Source: Planctomycetota bacterium (lineage in GTDB: Bacteria > Planctomycetota > UBA1135 > UBA2386). From it: DNA of 64,000 nucleotides. The notes below the pieces were generated by a model. It ran no database searches and was not told where the DNA came from. It was given only the letters and a program-made list of their open reading frames with translations. This document shows positions 17,861 to 26,620 of the stretch, piece after piece (the stretch's first letter is position 1; every line of letters begins with the position of its first letter). The stretch covers positions 1 to 64,000 of the forward strand of contig JADJWQ010000002.1 of assembly GCA_016716265.1 (NCBI GenBank), given 5' to 3'. The translations under genes were made by a program, and so were the position numbers.

Positions 17861-19606
17861 TCAATCCCAGGGCAGCAGGTCGGCGTCCGCCTTCGGCAAG
17901 GGCGGGGCTGCGACGACGCGCCAGCGCACGCCGACCGCCGAGCCATTGGGGCCCTGGTCGCCGTCCCAGCGCAGCACGACGGAGGCGAAGCGCTTCGGGC
18001 CCTGCTTGGCGTGGATCGTCAGGATCGTGTCGCCGCCGGTGGTCATCGCGCCGAGCCAGGACGTGAAGCCGGCGACGCGCATCCAGGCGACGTTGGCCGG
18101 GTCCATCATGATCTCGATCGGGAGCGTCACGGTGCCGGTCTGCGGGTCGACCGGGAGCACGGTGCGCGACCAGAACTCGAAGTCCTCGCCGACCGGCTGC
18201 GCCTTCTCGATCAACGCCGCGACCTCGACGGTGTCGACACCCTGCGCCAGCAGGCCGGTGGGCAGCTGGACCGTCAGCTCGTGCCGTTGGAAGCCGCTCG
18301 GCGCCTGTGGTGCTGCGGGCGCGAGATGGACGAACGCGGGCGCGAGGTCGGCGGTCGCCCCGGCGAGCGTGACCCAGCGGTCGGCGCTCGGCGCCTGCAC
18401 CAGCAGATCGAGGTCGCCGTCGTTGTCGACGTCGGCGACCGCCGCCGCGGTGCCGAGCGAGCTGCCGCCGGACGCATACGGGGCGCCCGCATTGGCGGGG
18501 ATCGGCAGCGGCCAGGGCGTCGCGAAGCCGAACGGAGCGGTCGGATCGCCGCGGTGGACGGCGAGCTGTTGCAGGTCGCGCGGGATCGCGACGACGTCGG
18601 GGCGGCCGTCCTGGCCGTCGGCGTCGAGCACCAGCGCGGTCGCGAGTGCACCGGTGCCCGCGGGCGACACCAGCGCGGTCAGCGCGAAGCCCGCGGCGCC
18701 GCGGGCGCCGATCAGCACGCCGGCGTCGAGGGCGATGACGAGATCGTCGCGGCCGTCGCCGGTCGCGTCGGCGATGCACAGGTCGCGCAACGGCAGGCCG
18801 CCGAGCGGCACGCCGCCGAGGAAGCGGGCGCCGCCGCCCTGGCCCTCGGCGAACGCGATGACGCCATAGCCGGGGACGCCGACCGCCCAGTCGGTCGCGC
18901 CGTCACCGTCGAGGTCGCCGGCGGCGAGGCCGGCGCACGGCACCGGCAGGTTGATCGACCAGGTGCGCGCGTGCTGCCAGCCGAGCAGTGGATCGCGCGT
19001 GAACACGAGGCAATCGACGAGCGCGCCGACGACGGTGCTGCCCTGACGCTGCTCGCGGAGGACCACCAGATCGTCGTCGCCGTCGTGGTCCGCATCGGCG
19101 CTCGCGATCTCCACCATGTCGGTGCCGAGCAGCAATGCCGTCGGCTGCGCGGCGACGGTGCCCTGCCGCGGGTCCTGGCCCGGCCCGACCGTCAGGTCGA
19201 CCGCCCACAGGAACGGCTGCGCGGGATCGACGGCGACCAGCCAGCGCGCGGCGCCGGCGCTGCCGACGTGCCACGCCGTGGCGTCGGCGAACCCACCCGG
19301 GATCACGCGCGGTGTCGGTCCGAAGCGACCGAGCTCGGCGGTCTGCGCCAGCAACACGGAGAGCCGTCCGTCGGCGGCGACGAACCAGGCGTCGGCGTTG
19401 CCGTCGCCGTCCAGGTCGCAATCGGCGCCGGCGGCGCGGATCGCCTGTGCCGTCGGCACGCCGGCCACATCGACGAACGGCGCGAACGAGGCGGCGGTCG
19501 GCTCGGCCGGGAACGCGAGGCGTAGCGCCGGGGTCTCGCTCGCCGGTGGGCTCTGGGGCGCCGGGGCGAGGGCGACGGAGGCGAGCAGCAGGAGGTCGGC
19601 GAGCAT
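17861..19606 (-). CDS. Secreted FG-GAP/VCBS-repeat protein
   Basis: 581 residues. N-terminal signal (MLADLLLLASVALAPAPQ). At least five calcium-binding-like loops of FG-GAP/VCBS type are spread over about 60-400: DLDGDGNAD, DADHDGDDD, DLDGDGATD, DATGDGRDD, DVDNDGDLD, each preceding a hydrophobic strand. This predicts a seven-bladed integrin-alpha-like propeller. The C-terminal 150 residues (from about TVQLPTGLLAQGVDTVEV) form a separate beta domain with no family I recognise. Exported; a binding or adhesive role is likely and no enzyme motif is present. Confidence 0.85.
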   Translation of the reverse strand: MLADLLLLASVALAPAPQSPPASETPALRLAFPAEPTAASFAPFVDVAGVPTAQAIRAAGADCDLDGDGNADAWFVAADGRLSVLLAQTAELGRFGPTPRVIPGGFADATAWHVGSAGAARWLVAVDPAQPFLWAVDLTVGPGQDPRQGTVAAQPTALLLGTDMVEIASADADHDGDDDLVVLREQRQGSTVVGALVDCLVFTRDPLLGWQHARTWSINLPVPCAGLAAGDLDGDGATDWAVGVPGYGVIAFAEGQGGGARFLGGVPLGGLPLRDLCIADATGDGRDDLVIALDAGVLIGARGAAGFALTALVSPAGTGALATALVLDADGQDGRPDVVAIPRDLQQLAVHRGDPTAPFGFATPWPLPIPANAGAPYASGGSSLGTAAAVADVDNDGDLDLLVQAPSADRWVTLAGATADLAPAFVHLAPAAPQAPSGFQRHELTVQLPTGLLAQGVDTVEVAALIEKAQPVGEDFEFWSRTVLPVDPQTGTVTLPIEIMMDPANVAWMRVAGFTSWLGAMTTGGDTILTIHAKQGPKRFASVVLRWDGDQGPNGSAVGVRWRVVAAPPLPKADADLLPWD

Positions 19607-19702
19607 GACCGGCGGCGTCGGCGTGAAGTGGACCCCAGTGTAGCTCCGCGCGCGGCGCAGGGCACCGCCCGGCGGACAGCGCGCGTGGCGAGGGAGAATG
19701 GA

Positions 19703-19747
19703 GGGCAGGAGCCGGGCCCCCTGCCAGACTCGGACCGGCTCCTGCCC
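19703..19747. repeat. Perfect 13-bp inverted repeat, 19-base loop
   Basis: GGGCAGGAGCCGG at 19703-19715 pairs exactly with CCGGCTCCTGCCC at 19735-19747. It lies about 100 bases upstream of the FG-GAP gene start, in a gene-poor 1.1-kb stretch. It could be a terminator-like stem for whatever once preceded it, or an operator. No second copy was seen in the window. Confidence 0.6.
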
Positions 19748-19906
19748 GGTGATCGGACCGTCCGACCACCCGGTCGCGCGTGGTTGTCCGGCGGGCGCCG
19801 GACCGCCGGTCGCGCCGGCGGATTTCCTGGTGCCCGACGGGGTGTCGCGCCGCGCCCCGACGACCGCGTCGCTGCCGCGCGCGACTCGCCGGCCGGCACA
19901 GGCCGG

Positions 19907-20335
19907 TCAGCGAGTCGACGGGGACGGCGGCGGGGCGGGAGCCGTTGCGGCGAGCCGTGCCTCGATGCGCGCGCGACCGTCCGAGGTCGTCGGATCCTCG
20001 CCGGGGGTGACGGCGATCCGTTGGCGCGGGCGCACACGTTCCGCCGCCGCGCCGACGAGTCCCGCACCTTTCTCGTCCCGCCACACCGCGACGAGCGCCG
20101 CGACCGCCCACGGTTCCGGCACGGCGTCGTCGTTCAGCACCGGCGGCAGCGCGCCGTGCACGCGCGCCGCGGTGGCACACCTCCGCGGCGAAGCGGACGT
20201 TCCGCGGCAGCCGTTCGCAGCGGACGGACGGGAGGTGGGCAGCGAGCCGCTGCGGTGAGTCGCCGGGGCTGCCTACGTCGACGAGCACGACCTCGAGCGT
20301 CGGCGCACCGCGCTGCAGCGCCGGGGCGGGGCGGC
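19907..20335 (-). pseudogene. Decayed family 2 glycosyltransferase fragment
   Basis: Two minus-strand frames together spell the N-terminal part of a GT2 glycosyltransferase. The first (about 20335-20175) gives ALQRGAPTLEVVLVDVGSP then PSVRCERLPRNVRFAAE, matching the family's nucleotide-binding strand and the 'RN.GFA' region. The second frame (about 20160-20040) gives VLNDDAVPEPWAVAALVAVW then GAGLVGAA, matching the family's LLNDDA.PEP metal-binding region. A frameshift joins them near 20150-20170, and the DGS and GFA motifs are damaged (VGSPGDS, VRFAAE). The downstream tail to the stop at 19907 is Ala/Pro-rich. I read it as a pseudogene remnant of about 100 codons. Confidence 0.6.
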
Positions 20336-20686
20336 GGACCGGCAGCTGGCACGCGCATTGCCAAGCCAGTGGTGCGCGATCGAAGCGGCGCGGACCTGAC
20401 GCGCCGCCGCGGTCGCGTGCGAGAGGAATGTGTGGCAGAGCGAGACGCTCCGGTCGCCGACCGGGGCACCCGGCGCCGGGCAGGCGGACGGTCGAGCGAG
20501 CGAACCGATCGTCGGCCCGGCGTCGGGGGAGCACCTCGGGGGTGAATGTGCACCGCCCGGCGCCGCCTGCGGGTGGCGTCGGGCGGCCCTTTGTACCGGT
20601 CGAGTCGTGCTGGCCGTGGGTCACCGCCACGAATGGACCGCGCGCGGTGGTGTGCGGCGCGGCGATCCGCTACACCAGCCGGGCTG

Positions 20687-21745
20687 TTGAAGCACGATCG
20701 CCGAGCGGACAGTGGCGAGACCGGCGCCGAGGCGCGGATCGTCGACGAGGAGCTGGGTGGGATCCGCCTGCAGGACTTCCTCGAGCGGACCTGGCCGCAG
20801 GCGGACCGCCGCGCGCTGCGCCGGCTGGTCGCCGACGGCCGCGTGACCGTCAACCGGATGCCGGCCGAGCTGCGCCAGAAGCTGTTCAGCGGGGATCTCG
20901 TCGAACTCGCGCTGCCCGCGGGCCAGACCGCGCCGCCGGCGTGGTCGCCGCGCTCCGACGGTGCGGCGGCGGGACCGGCAGTCGAGCGGTTGCCCGCGGT
21001 GCTCGCGGAGGCCGACTTCTGCCTCGTCGTCGACAAACCGCCCGGCGTGCCGACCCTCGCCGACCGGGCCGGCAAGTCGAAGGGCGTGCACGGCATGCTG
21101 TGCGCGCTGCGACCCGGTGAGGACCTGCGCGTCGCCCACCGCCTCGATCGCGACACCTCGGGCTGCCTCGCGCTCGCCCGCGACCTGGATGCCGCGCGCT
21201 GGCTCGACCTGCAGTTCCGCGAGGGCCGTGTGAGGAAGGAGTACCTCGCGCTCGTCGAGGGCGTCGTCGGGCGCGACGCGTTCGAGGTCCGCAAGCACCT
21301 CGGTCCCGACCGACGTCGGCCCGGCAAGGTGCGCGTCGTCCGCGAGGGCACCAAAGGCGCGCGCAGCGCCCACACCGAGGTCGAGGTGCTCGAGCGGTTC
21401 CGCGCGCACACGCTGCTGCGCGTGAGGCCGCGGACCGGGCGCGGGCACCAGATCCGCGTCCACCTGCGCAGCGCGGGCCACCCGATCGTCGCGGACGTCG
21501 ACTACGGTGCGAAGGGACCGCTGCTGCTGTCGGCGATCAAGCCCGGCTACAAGGCACGCTTCGGGACGCTCGAGGCGCCGCTGCTCGCGCGGATGTTCCT
21601 GCACGCGAGCCGGATCGAGATCCCGTGTCCGCCGGGCAGCGCGATCGACGTGCTGGCAGTGGATTGCCCGCTGCCCGCCGACCTGCAGCTCGCGCTCGAC
21701 AAGCTGCGGCATTTCGCGCGACAGCGCGGAGGGGGCGAACCATGA
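20687..21745 (+). CDS. RluA-family pseudouridine synthase
   Basis: About 352 residues. An S4 RNA-binding domain comes first (IRLQDFLERTWPQADRRAL then VADGRVTVN), followed by a RluA-type catalytic domain with AHRLDRDTSGCLALAR, where the Asp after HRL is the catalytic residue, and TGRGHQIRVHLRSAGHPIVAD. It isomerises uridines in rRNA or tRNA; the target position cannot be told. The 5' end is uncertain: TTG 20687 starts shortly before the S4 domain, while ATG 20633 or GTG 20546 would extend it with unpatterned sequence. Its stop overlaps the start of truD (ATGA). Confidence 0.88.
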   Translation: MKHDRRADSGETGAEARIVDEELGGIRLQDFLERTWPQADRRALRRLVADGRVTVNRMPAELRQKLFSGDLVELALPAGQTAPPAWSPRSDGAAAGPAVERLPAVLAEADFCLVVDKPPGVPTLADRAGKSKGVHGMLCALRPGEDLRVAHRLDRDTSGCLALARDLDAARWLDLQFREGRVRKEYLALVEGVVGRDAFEVRKHLGPDRRRPGKVRVVREGTKGARSAHTEVEVLERFRAHTLLRVRPRTGRGHQIRVHLRSAGHPIVADVDYGAKGPLLLSAIKPGYKARFGTLEAPLLARMFLHASRIEIPCPPGSAIDVLAVDCPLPADLQLALDKLRHFARQRGGGEP

Positions 21746-22968
21746 AGCTCAAGCTGCTGCCGGAGGACTTCCGCGTCCGCGAGGTGCTCGACTTCGTGCC
21801 CGACCGCGGCGGTCCGTACTTCGTGCACAAGCTGCAGAAGTCGAAGCTCGACACGCTCGAGGCCATCGCGATCGTCGCGGAGCAGGCGCGCGTCGACCGT
21901 GCGAAGATCGCGTTCGCCGGACTGAAGGACCGGCAGGGCGTGACCGAGCAGTGGATCAGCATCGAGGGGCAGCGGGTCGACTTCCGCGGCCGCGGCGTGC
22001 GCGTGCGCTTCGTCGGTCGGTCGGCCGAGCCGATCACCAGCAAGCTGAGTCGTGGCAACGAATTCTCCATCGTGCTGCGCGACCTCGACCGCCGCGAGGC
22101 CGAGGAGCTCGCCGCGCAGGCGGAGCGCACCGCCCGCGCCGGCTTCGCCAACTACTTCGACGACCAGCGCTTCGGCGCATTGCGGCACGGCCAGGGCTTC
22201 GTGATGAAGGACGTGCTGCGCGGGCGGTTCGAAGCCGCATTGCGCGGGCTCGTCGCGCGACCGTCGGAGAAGGCGATCACCGGCGACGTCAAGCTGAAGC
22301 GCCTGCTGGCGAAGCACTGGGGTGATTGGGAGCGCTGCGGCGCGATCGCGCGCGGGCCGGTCTGGCAGCGGCTGTTCCAGCATCTACGGCTGCAGCCCGA
22401 GGACTTCCGTGGCGCGCTCGCACTCCTGCCGACTCGGCAGACGCTGATCCACGCCTACGCCTACCAGTCGTTCCTTTGGAACCGCGCGGTCGATCTGCTG
22501 CTCAAGCGTGAGCTGCCGCCGTACGCGCGGATCATCGTGTCGACGCTCGCCGGGAGCTACGTGTCGTGGCGCAAGCTGACGACGTCGGTCGCCGGCCTGC
22601 TCCGCGACCTGCGGACCCCGCTGTTCGGGCCCGCTGGCGACGGCGGCGACCGCGCGTTCCGCGTCGCGACCGACCAGGTGCTGCGCGACGCCGGCCTGAC
22701 GCGCGAGGACTTCGAGGCGAACGCGATCCAGGGCATGGTGCTGCGCGAGGAGCCGCGGGCGCTGGTGGTGCAGCCGCGCGAGCTGCGCGCGTCGGAGCCC
22801 GAGCCCGACGAGCGCGAGCGCGGCCGCACGCGCTTGACGCTCGAGTTCGGCTTGCCGCGCGGCGCCTACGCCACGATGTTGATCAAGCACCTCGCTGCGC
22901 AGGAGCAGCCGGTGCGACCCCGCGGCCGGCGCCCCGTGCCGCCGCGGCGCTTCGAGGACCGCGCATGA
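21742..22968 (+). CDS. truD: tRNA pseudouridine(13) synthase TruD
   Basis: 408 residues. The family signature FAGLKDRQGVTEQ holds catalytic Asp63. NYFDDQRFG follows near residue 135, and the TRUD insertion domain spans about 145-340. The C-terminus (FGLPRGAYATMLIKHL) is typical. It makes pseudouridine at position 13 of certain tRNAs. ATG 21742 overlaps the preceding stop and has GGAGGGGGCG in front. It sits between another pseudouridine synthase and MTA phosphorylase, all overlapping by four bases, so this is a translationally coupled three-gene unit for RNA modification and methionine salvage. Confidence 0.95.
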   Translation: MKLKLLPEDFRVREVLDFVPDRGGPYFVHKLQKSKLDTLEAIAIVAEQARVDRAKIAFAGLKDRQGVTEQWISIEGQRVDFRGRGVRVRFVGRSAEPITSKLSRGNEFSIVLRDLDRREAEELAAQAERTARAGFANYFDDQRFGALRHGQGFVMKDVLRGRFEAALRGLVARPSEKAITGDVKLKRLLAKHWGDWERCGAIARGPVWQRLFQHLRLQPEDFRGALALLPTRQTLIHAYAYQSFLWNRAVDLLLKRELPPYARIIVSTLAGSYVSWRKLTTSVAGLLRDLRTPLFGPAGDGGDRAFRVATDQVLRDAGLTREDFEANAIQGMVLREEPRALVVQPRELRASEPEPDERERGRTRLTLEFGLPRGAYATMLIKHLAAQEQPVRPRGRRPVPPRRFEDRA

Positions 22969-23834
22969 GCGAGAAGACCCTGGGCATCATCGGCGGGTCG
23001 GGTCTGTACGACCTGCCCGGTCTCACCGACGTCGAGGAGCACGTCGTCGACACGCCGTTCGGGCGGCCGTCCGACGTGATCGTCACCGGCCACCTGCACG
23101 GCGTCCGCGTCGCGTTCCTGCCGCGGCACGGCCGTGGCCACCGGCTGTCGCCGAGCGAGCTGCCGTTCCGCGCGAACCTCTGCGCGCTGAAGCAGCTCGG
23201 CATGGAGTGCGTGCTCGGCATCTCGGCGGTCGGCAGCATGCGCGAGCACATCGTGCCCGGGCACCTGGTATTGGTGGACCAGTTCATCGACCGCACGCGC
23301 GCGCGCGCGCACGAGTCGACGTTCTTCGGCGACGGCTGCGTCGCCCACGTGCACTTCGCCGACCCGATCTGGGAACCGCTGCGCCGGCTCGCGCTCGCCG
23401 CGGCGCGCAAGGTGGGGGCGCAGGTGCACGACGGCGGCACCTACCTGTGCATGGAGGGGCCGGCGTTCTCGACCCGCGCGGAGTCGTTCCTGTACCGCTC
23501 GTGGGGCGTCGACGTGATCGGCATGACGAACCTGCAGGAGGCGAAGCTCGCGCGCGAGGCCGAGATCGCCTATGCGACCATCGCGTTGGCGACCGACTAC
23601 GACTGCTGGCACGAGCACGAGGCGGACGTCAACGTCGCCGACGTCGTCACGGTGCTGAAGGCCAACGTGGAGACCGCCAGGTCCGTCGTCGCGGAGACCT
23701 GCCGGCAGCTGGCAGCGCACGAGGAGCGCATCACGTGCGAGGGCGTCATGGAGCACGCGATCCTCACGCACCGCGAGGCGATCAGCGAGGACGCCAGGCG
23801 GCGCCTCGCCCCGATCATCGGCCGCTACCTGTAG
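22965..23834 (+). CDS. mtnP: S-methyl-5'-thioadenosine phosphorylase
   Basis: 289 residues. Phosphorolysis of methylthioadenosine to adenine and 5-methylthioribose-1-phosphate, the first step of methionine salvage. Motifs: IIGGSGLYD (phosphate loop, residue 8 on), PRHGRGHRLSPSELPFRAN, ISAVGSMRE, YLCMEGPAFSTRAES and IGMTNLQEAKLAREAEI, all as in the MTAP branch of the purine nucleoside phosphorylase family. The MTNLQEAKLA segment, instead of MT.P.EA.LA, is a small deviation in the substrate-specificity region. ATG overlaps the truD stop (ATGA). No other methionine-salvage genes are nearby. Confidence 0.93.
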   Translation: MSEKTLGIIGGSGLYDLPGLTDVEEHVVDTPFGRPSDVIVTGHLHGVRVAFLPRHGRGHRLSPSELPFRANLCALKQLGMECVLGISAVGSMREHIVPGHLVLVDQFIDRTRARAHESTFFGDGCVAHVHFADPIWEPLRRLALAAARKVGAQVHDGGTYLCMEGPAFSTRAESFLYRSWGVDVIGMTNLQEAKLAREAEIAYATIALATDYDCWHEHEADVNVADVVTVLKANVETARSVVAETCRQLAAHEERITCEGVMEHAILTHREAISEDARRRLAPIIGRYL

Positions 23835-23854
23835 TCCCGCCGCAGGCCGCCTGA

Positions 23855-23885
23855 CTTCCGATTCGTACGCGGTACGGATCGGAAG
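23855..23885 (+). promoter_or_regulatory. Hairpin that includes the Shine-Dalgarno sequence of the next gene (also a possible terminator)
   Basis: CTTCCGAT at 23855-23862 pairs with ATCGGAAG at 23878-23885, and CGTAC pairs with GTACG inside, with one T/G mismatch and a GCG loop: 13 of 14 pairs. The 3' arm ends in GGAAG, which is the only plausible ribosome-binding site for the ATG at 23891. In RNA the site would be buried, so folding could block translation. It also lies 20 bases after the mtnP stop, so a terminator role is the alternative, although no T-run follows. Confidence 0.65.
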
Positions 23886-23890
23886 CTACC

Positions 23891-24913
23891 ATGCGCGGCA
23901 TGGTGCAGTCGGTGTCGCGGCGCTCGTTCCTCGTCTCGACCGTCGCGGGTGCGGCGGCCTTCCACGTGCCGCCGCGGCGGCGGCAGCGGCATCCGGTCGC
24001 GGTGTCGAGCCCGAACGGGCGGCGCGCGGTCGAGATCGCCGTGCGGAAGATGCTCGAGGGCGTGCCGCCGGTCGACGCCGCGGTGCTCGGCATCGAGCCG
24101 GTCGAGAACGACCCGCAGGACACCAGCGTGGGCTACGGCGGATTGCCGGACGCCGACGGGGTCGTGACGCTCGACGCGTGCGTGATGGACGGTCGCTCCG
24201 GGCTCGCCGGCGCGGTCGCCGCGCTGCGCAACATCAAGAACCCGTCGCAGGTCGCGCTGAAGGTCATGCGGCACACCGACCACGTCTTGCTGGTCGGCGA
24301 CGGGGCGTTGCGCTTCGCGAAGATGCACGGCTTCCGTGAGGAAGAGCTGCTGACCGACCGGGCGCGTCGCGAATGGCTGCGCTGGGTCGAGAGCCACAGC
24401 AAGGACGACGACTGGGTCTCGCCCGAGGAGAACGGAGCGTTCGGCACCGAGTACGTGCGGCAGACCGGCACGATCCACGTCGGCGCGGTCGACGCGAACG
24501 GCGATTGCGGCGGCGCGACCTCGACGTCGGGGCTCGCCTTCAAGATCCCGGGCCGCGTCGGCGACTCGCCATTGCTCGGCTGCGGCAACTACGTCGACAA
24601 CGAGGTCGGCGTGGCCGGCTCGACCGGCCGCGGCGAGGCCGTGATCGTCACGAACGGTGCGCACCGCGTGGTGGGCTACATGCGCGACGGTATGTTGCCG
24701 ACCGACGCGTGCCTCGCCGCGCTGCGCGACGTCGTCCGCTTCACGAAGTCCTCGCGCCTGCTCGACGATCGTGGTCGGCCCGCGTTCCAGGTCAACTTCT
24801 ACGCGGTGCGCAAGGACGGCGCTCTGGGGGCGGCCGCCCTCTATCCGTCGCGCCATGCGCGCATGACCGAGGCGGGGCCGGAGGTCGTCGCGTCGGCGGC
24901 GCTGTTCGATTGA
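23891..24913 (+). CDS. Tat-exported N-terminal-nucleophile hydrolase, asparaginase/glycosylasparaginase family (T2)
   Basis: 340 residues. Twin-arginine signal SRRSFLV at residues 9-15. The rest matches the isoaspartyl peptidase/N4-(glucosaminyl)asparaginase family: DAAVLGIEPVENDPQDTSVG, VMDGRSGLAGAVAALRNIKN, then QTGTIHVGAVD with Thr194 as the likely autocatalytic cleavage point and nucleophile, and STSGLAFKIPGRVGDSPL, ending in the conserved GCGNY and GRGEAVI strands. Members cleave the Asn-glycan link of glycopeptides or isoaspartyl bonds. The Tat signal and the DPQDTSVGYGGLP block favour the glycosylasparaginase type, acting in the periplasm on scavenged glycopeptides. Confidence 0.9.
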   Translation: MRGMVQSVSRRSFLVSTVAGAAAFHVPPRRRQRHPVAVSSPNGRRAVEIAVRKMLEGVPPVDAAVLGIEPVENDPQDTSVGYGGLPDADGVVTLDACVMDGRSGLAGAVAALRNIKNPSQVALKVMRHTDHVLLVGDGALRFAKMHGFREEELLTDRARREWLRWVESHSKDDDWVSPEENGAFGTEYVRQTGTIHVGAVDANGDCGGATSTSGLAFKIPGRVGDSPLLGCGNYVDNEVGVAGSTGRGEAVIVTNGAHRVVGYMRDGMLPTDACLAALRDVVRFTKSSRLLDDRGRPAFQVNFYAVRKDGALGAAALYPSRHARMTEAGPEVVASAALFD

Positions 24914-24942
24914 GACGACCCGCCGAGCGAGCACCCAGCCCG

Positions 24943-26304
24943 ATGAGCACCGATCCGAAGCCCTGGCAGCGAATCGACGTTCCGCCCGAAGTCGCGCGGG
25001 TTCCCGCGATGCTGACGGCCGAGGAGCGGCGCTACCTGATCTGGACCACCGCGGTCGCGTGCCAGGGCGGCGGAGCGGTCGTCGACCTCGGGCCCTGGCT
25101 CGGCGGCAGTAGCACCGCGCTCGCCGAAGGACTGCGGCGCAGCGGCCGGCCCGGGAAGGTGCACTGCCGGGACCTGTTCTCGTGGTCGCGGTCGTACATG
25201 CCCGGCTACTGCGACGTCGAGCTGCCCGATGGCGCCGACTTCATGCCGCTGTTCCGGGAGCAGACCGCCGCGTACCGCGACCTGATCGACGTGCGCCAGA
25301 TGGACCTGACGCGCGCCGAGTGGAGCGGCGAGCCGATCGAGCTGCTGTTCGTGGATGCCGCCAAGAGCTGGGAGCTCCTGAACGAGATCCTGCGCGTGTT
25401 CGCGCCCTGCCTCGAGCCCGGGGTGTCCCGCGTCGTGTTGCAGGACTTCCGCCACGCGCCCACCTACTTCATCCCGCTGGTGTTCGACGGCCGTCCGGAC
25501 CTGTGGGAGGAGGTCGAGGCGGTCGACCACGGCACCACCGTCACGTTCCGCCTGCGCCGCGCGTTCGACCCCACGGTCCTGCCGTACGACGAGGCGTCGT
25601 TCCCGTTCGCCGCGGCGCGCGCGATCTTCGCGGCGCGGATCGCCGCGGCCGCCCCTGCGCACCGGACCGTGTTCGAGCTCGCGCTGCTCGTCAAGGCGGT
25701 CGTCGAAGGCGAGCGCGACGTCGCGGACGAGCTGCGCGCGGCCGTCCGCCGCGAGCTGCCCGACCGGGACGCGGAAGAGCACCTCGCGGCCGCGGAGGAC
25801 TGCGCGGCCGCGGCGCTGTCCAGGCAGGTGCGCGCGACCTTCGACCGCGACGGCCCGGCGGCCGCCGAGGAGATGCTCGCTCGCATCGAGCGGCGGATCG
25901 CGGAGCGCGAGTGGATCGCGGTGCTCCGCGAGCAGCTCCGCCTGCACGCCGCCCGTGCCGGTATCGAGGCGGCGGCCCGCGAGCTCGCCGCGCACCGCTA
26001 CGCCGCCGCCAACGCGGAGATCCTCGCGGCGCTCGGTCGACTGCGACCGGCGGAGCCGCTCGTGCGCAGCGCACTGAGTCTGCTCGAGCAGGTCTGGACC
26101 GCCGAGCAGGACGCCGACCGAGCGCTCGGCACGCTGCGCGAGCTCGCCCCGCGGTTCGATGGCGACGCCGACTTCCACGTGCTCGCCGCGATCGTCGCGC
26201 GTCACCGCGGTCGCACGGACGAAGCGCTCGAAGCGCTCGTGCGGGCGCTTCGGCTCGCGCCGGCCCACGCCGACGCGTTGCGGCTGCGCGCCGAGTGGTC
26301 GTGA
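24943..26304 (+). CDS. Class I SAM-dependent methyltransferase fused to a helical (TPR-like) tail
   Basis: 453 residues. The first 210 resemble the Methyltransf_24/cephalosporin-hydroxylase-like fold: GGAVVDLGPWLGGSSTALAEG (motif I region, in pieces VVDLGPWLGGS), IELLFVDAAKSWE (motif with acidic residue) and VSRVVLQDF. The remaining 240 residues are Ala/Leu/Glu/Arg-rich helices, ending in a recognisable TPR (GRTDEALEALVRALRLAPAH). The substrate is unknown. It is preceded by the Ntn-hydrolase gene with a 29-base gap on the same strand and is the last high-GC gene before the composition change at about 26.3 kb. Confidence 0.78.
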   Translation: MSTDPKPWQRIDVPPEVARVPAMLTAEERRYLIWTTAVACQGGGAVVDLGPWLGGSSTALAEGLRRSGRPGKVHCRDLFSWSRSYMPGYCDVELPDGADFMPLFREQTAAYRDLIDVRQMDLTRAEWSGEPIELLFVDAAKSWELLNEILRVFAPCLEPGVSRVVLQDFRHAPTYFIPLVFDGRPDLWEEVEAVDHGTTVTFRLRRAFDPTVLPYDEASFPFAAARAIFAARIAAAAPAHRTVFELALLVKAVVEGERDVADELRAAVRRELPDRDAEEHLAAAEDCAAAALSRQVRATFDRDGPAAAEEMLARIERRIAEREWIAVLREQLRLHAARAGIEAAARELAAHRYAAANAEILAALGRLRPAEPLVRSALSLLEQVWTAEQDADRALGTLRELAPRFDGDADFHVLAAIVARHRGRTDEALEALVRALRLAPAHADALRLRAEWS

Positions 26305-26620
26305 GCTGCCGCGCGGGGGATTCTTGCGTCGCAGGTCCCATCGTGTCGAGTGACCTCGGCGTGCGGAGGGCCGGTGCACGAATGTGACGCGAGCTGGGCG
26401 ACGCAGACGCCATCGCGCGGAGTCGCCCGGCCGGTTGCGGGAAGCCGAGTTGGGCACCAGACTTCCTGCTCGTCACAACCTCGAAGCGGGCATCGGTTCC
26501 GGTGGCGCGAACCCGGTTCGAATCGTGGCGACCACCCCCGATCGTCGCGAGGGGCATGTTCGGAGCTGCAGCCCAGGCCGGCTACGTCAGGCCAGAACCA
26601 GCCGGAGGAGCACGCGTTCG
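26305..26620. other. Leader region of the kinase/Hsp70 gene cluster
   Basis: 316 bases without a gene. Base composition falls here relative to the left flank. A T-loop-like GGTTCGAATC at about 26514-26523 is present without a surrounding tRNA cloverleaf. GGAGGAG at 26604-26610 is the ribosome-binding site of the kinase gene, 10 bases before its ATG. I cannot assign a promoter with confidence. Confidence 0.45.

Noticed and set aside
26470..26560. GGTTCGAATC, a tRNA T-loop motif, at the left border of the lower-GC block
   Set aside because: The T-stem has two mismatches and no acceptor, D or anticodon arms fit around it, so it is neither a tRNA nor a supported attachment site.
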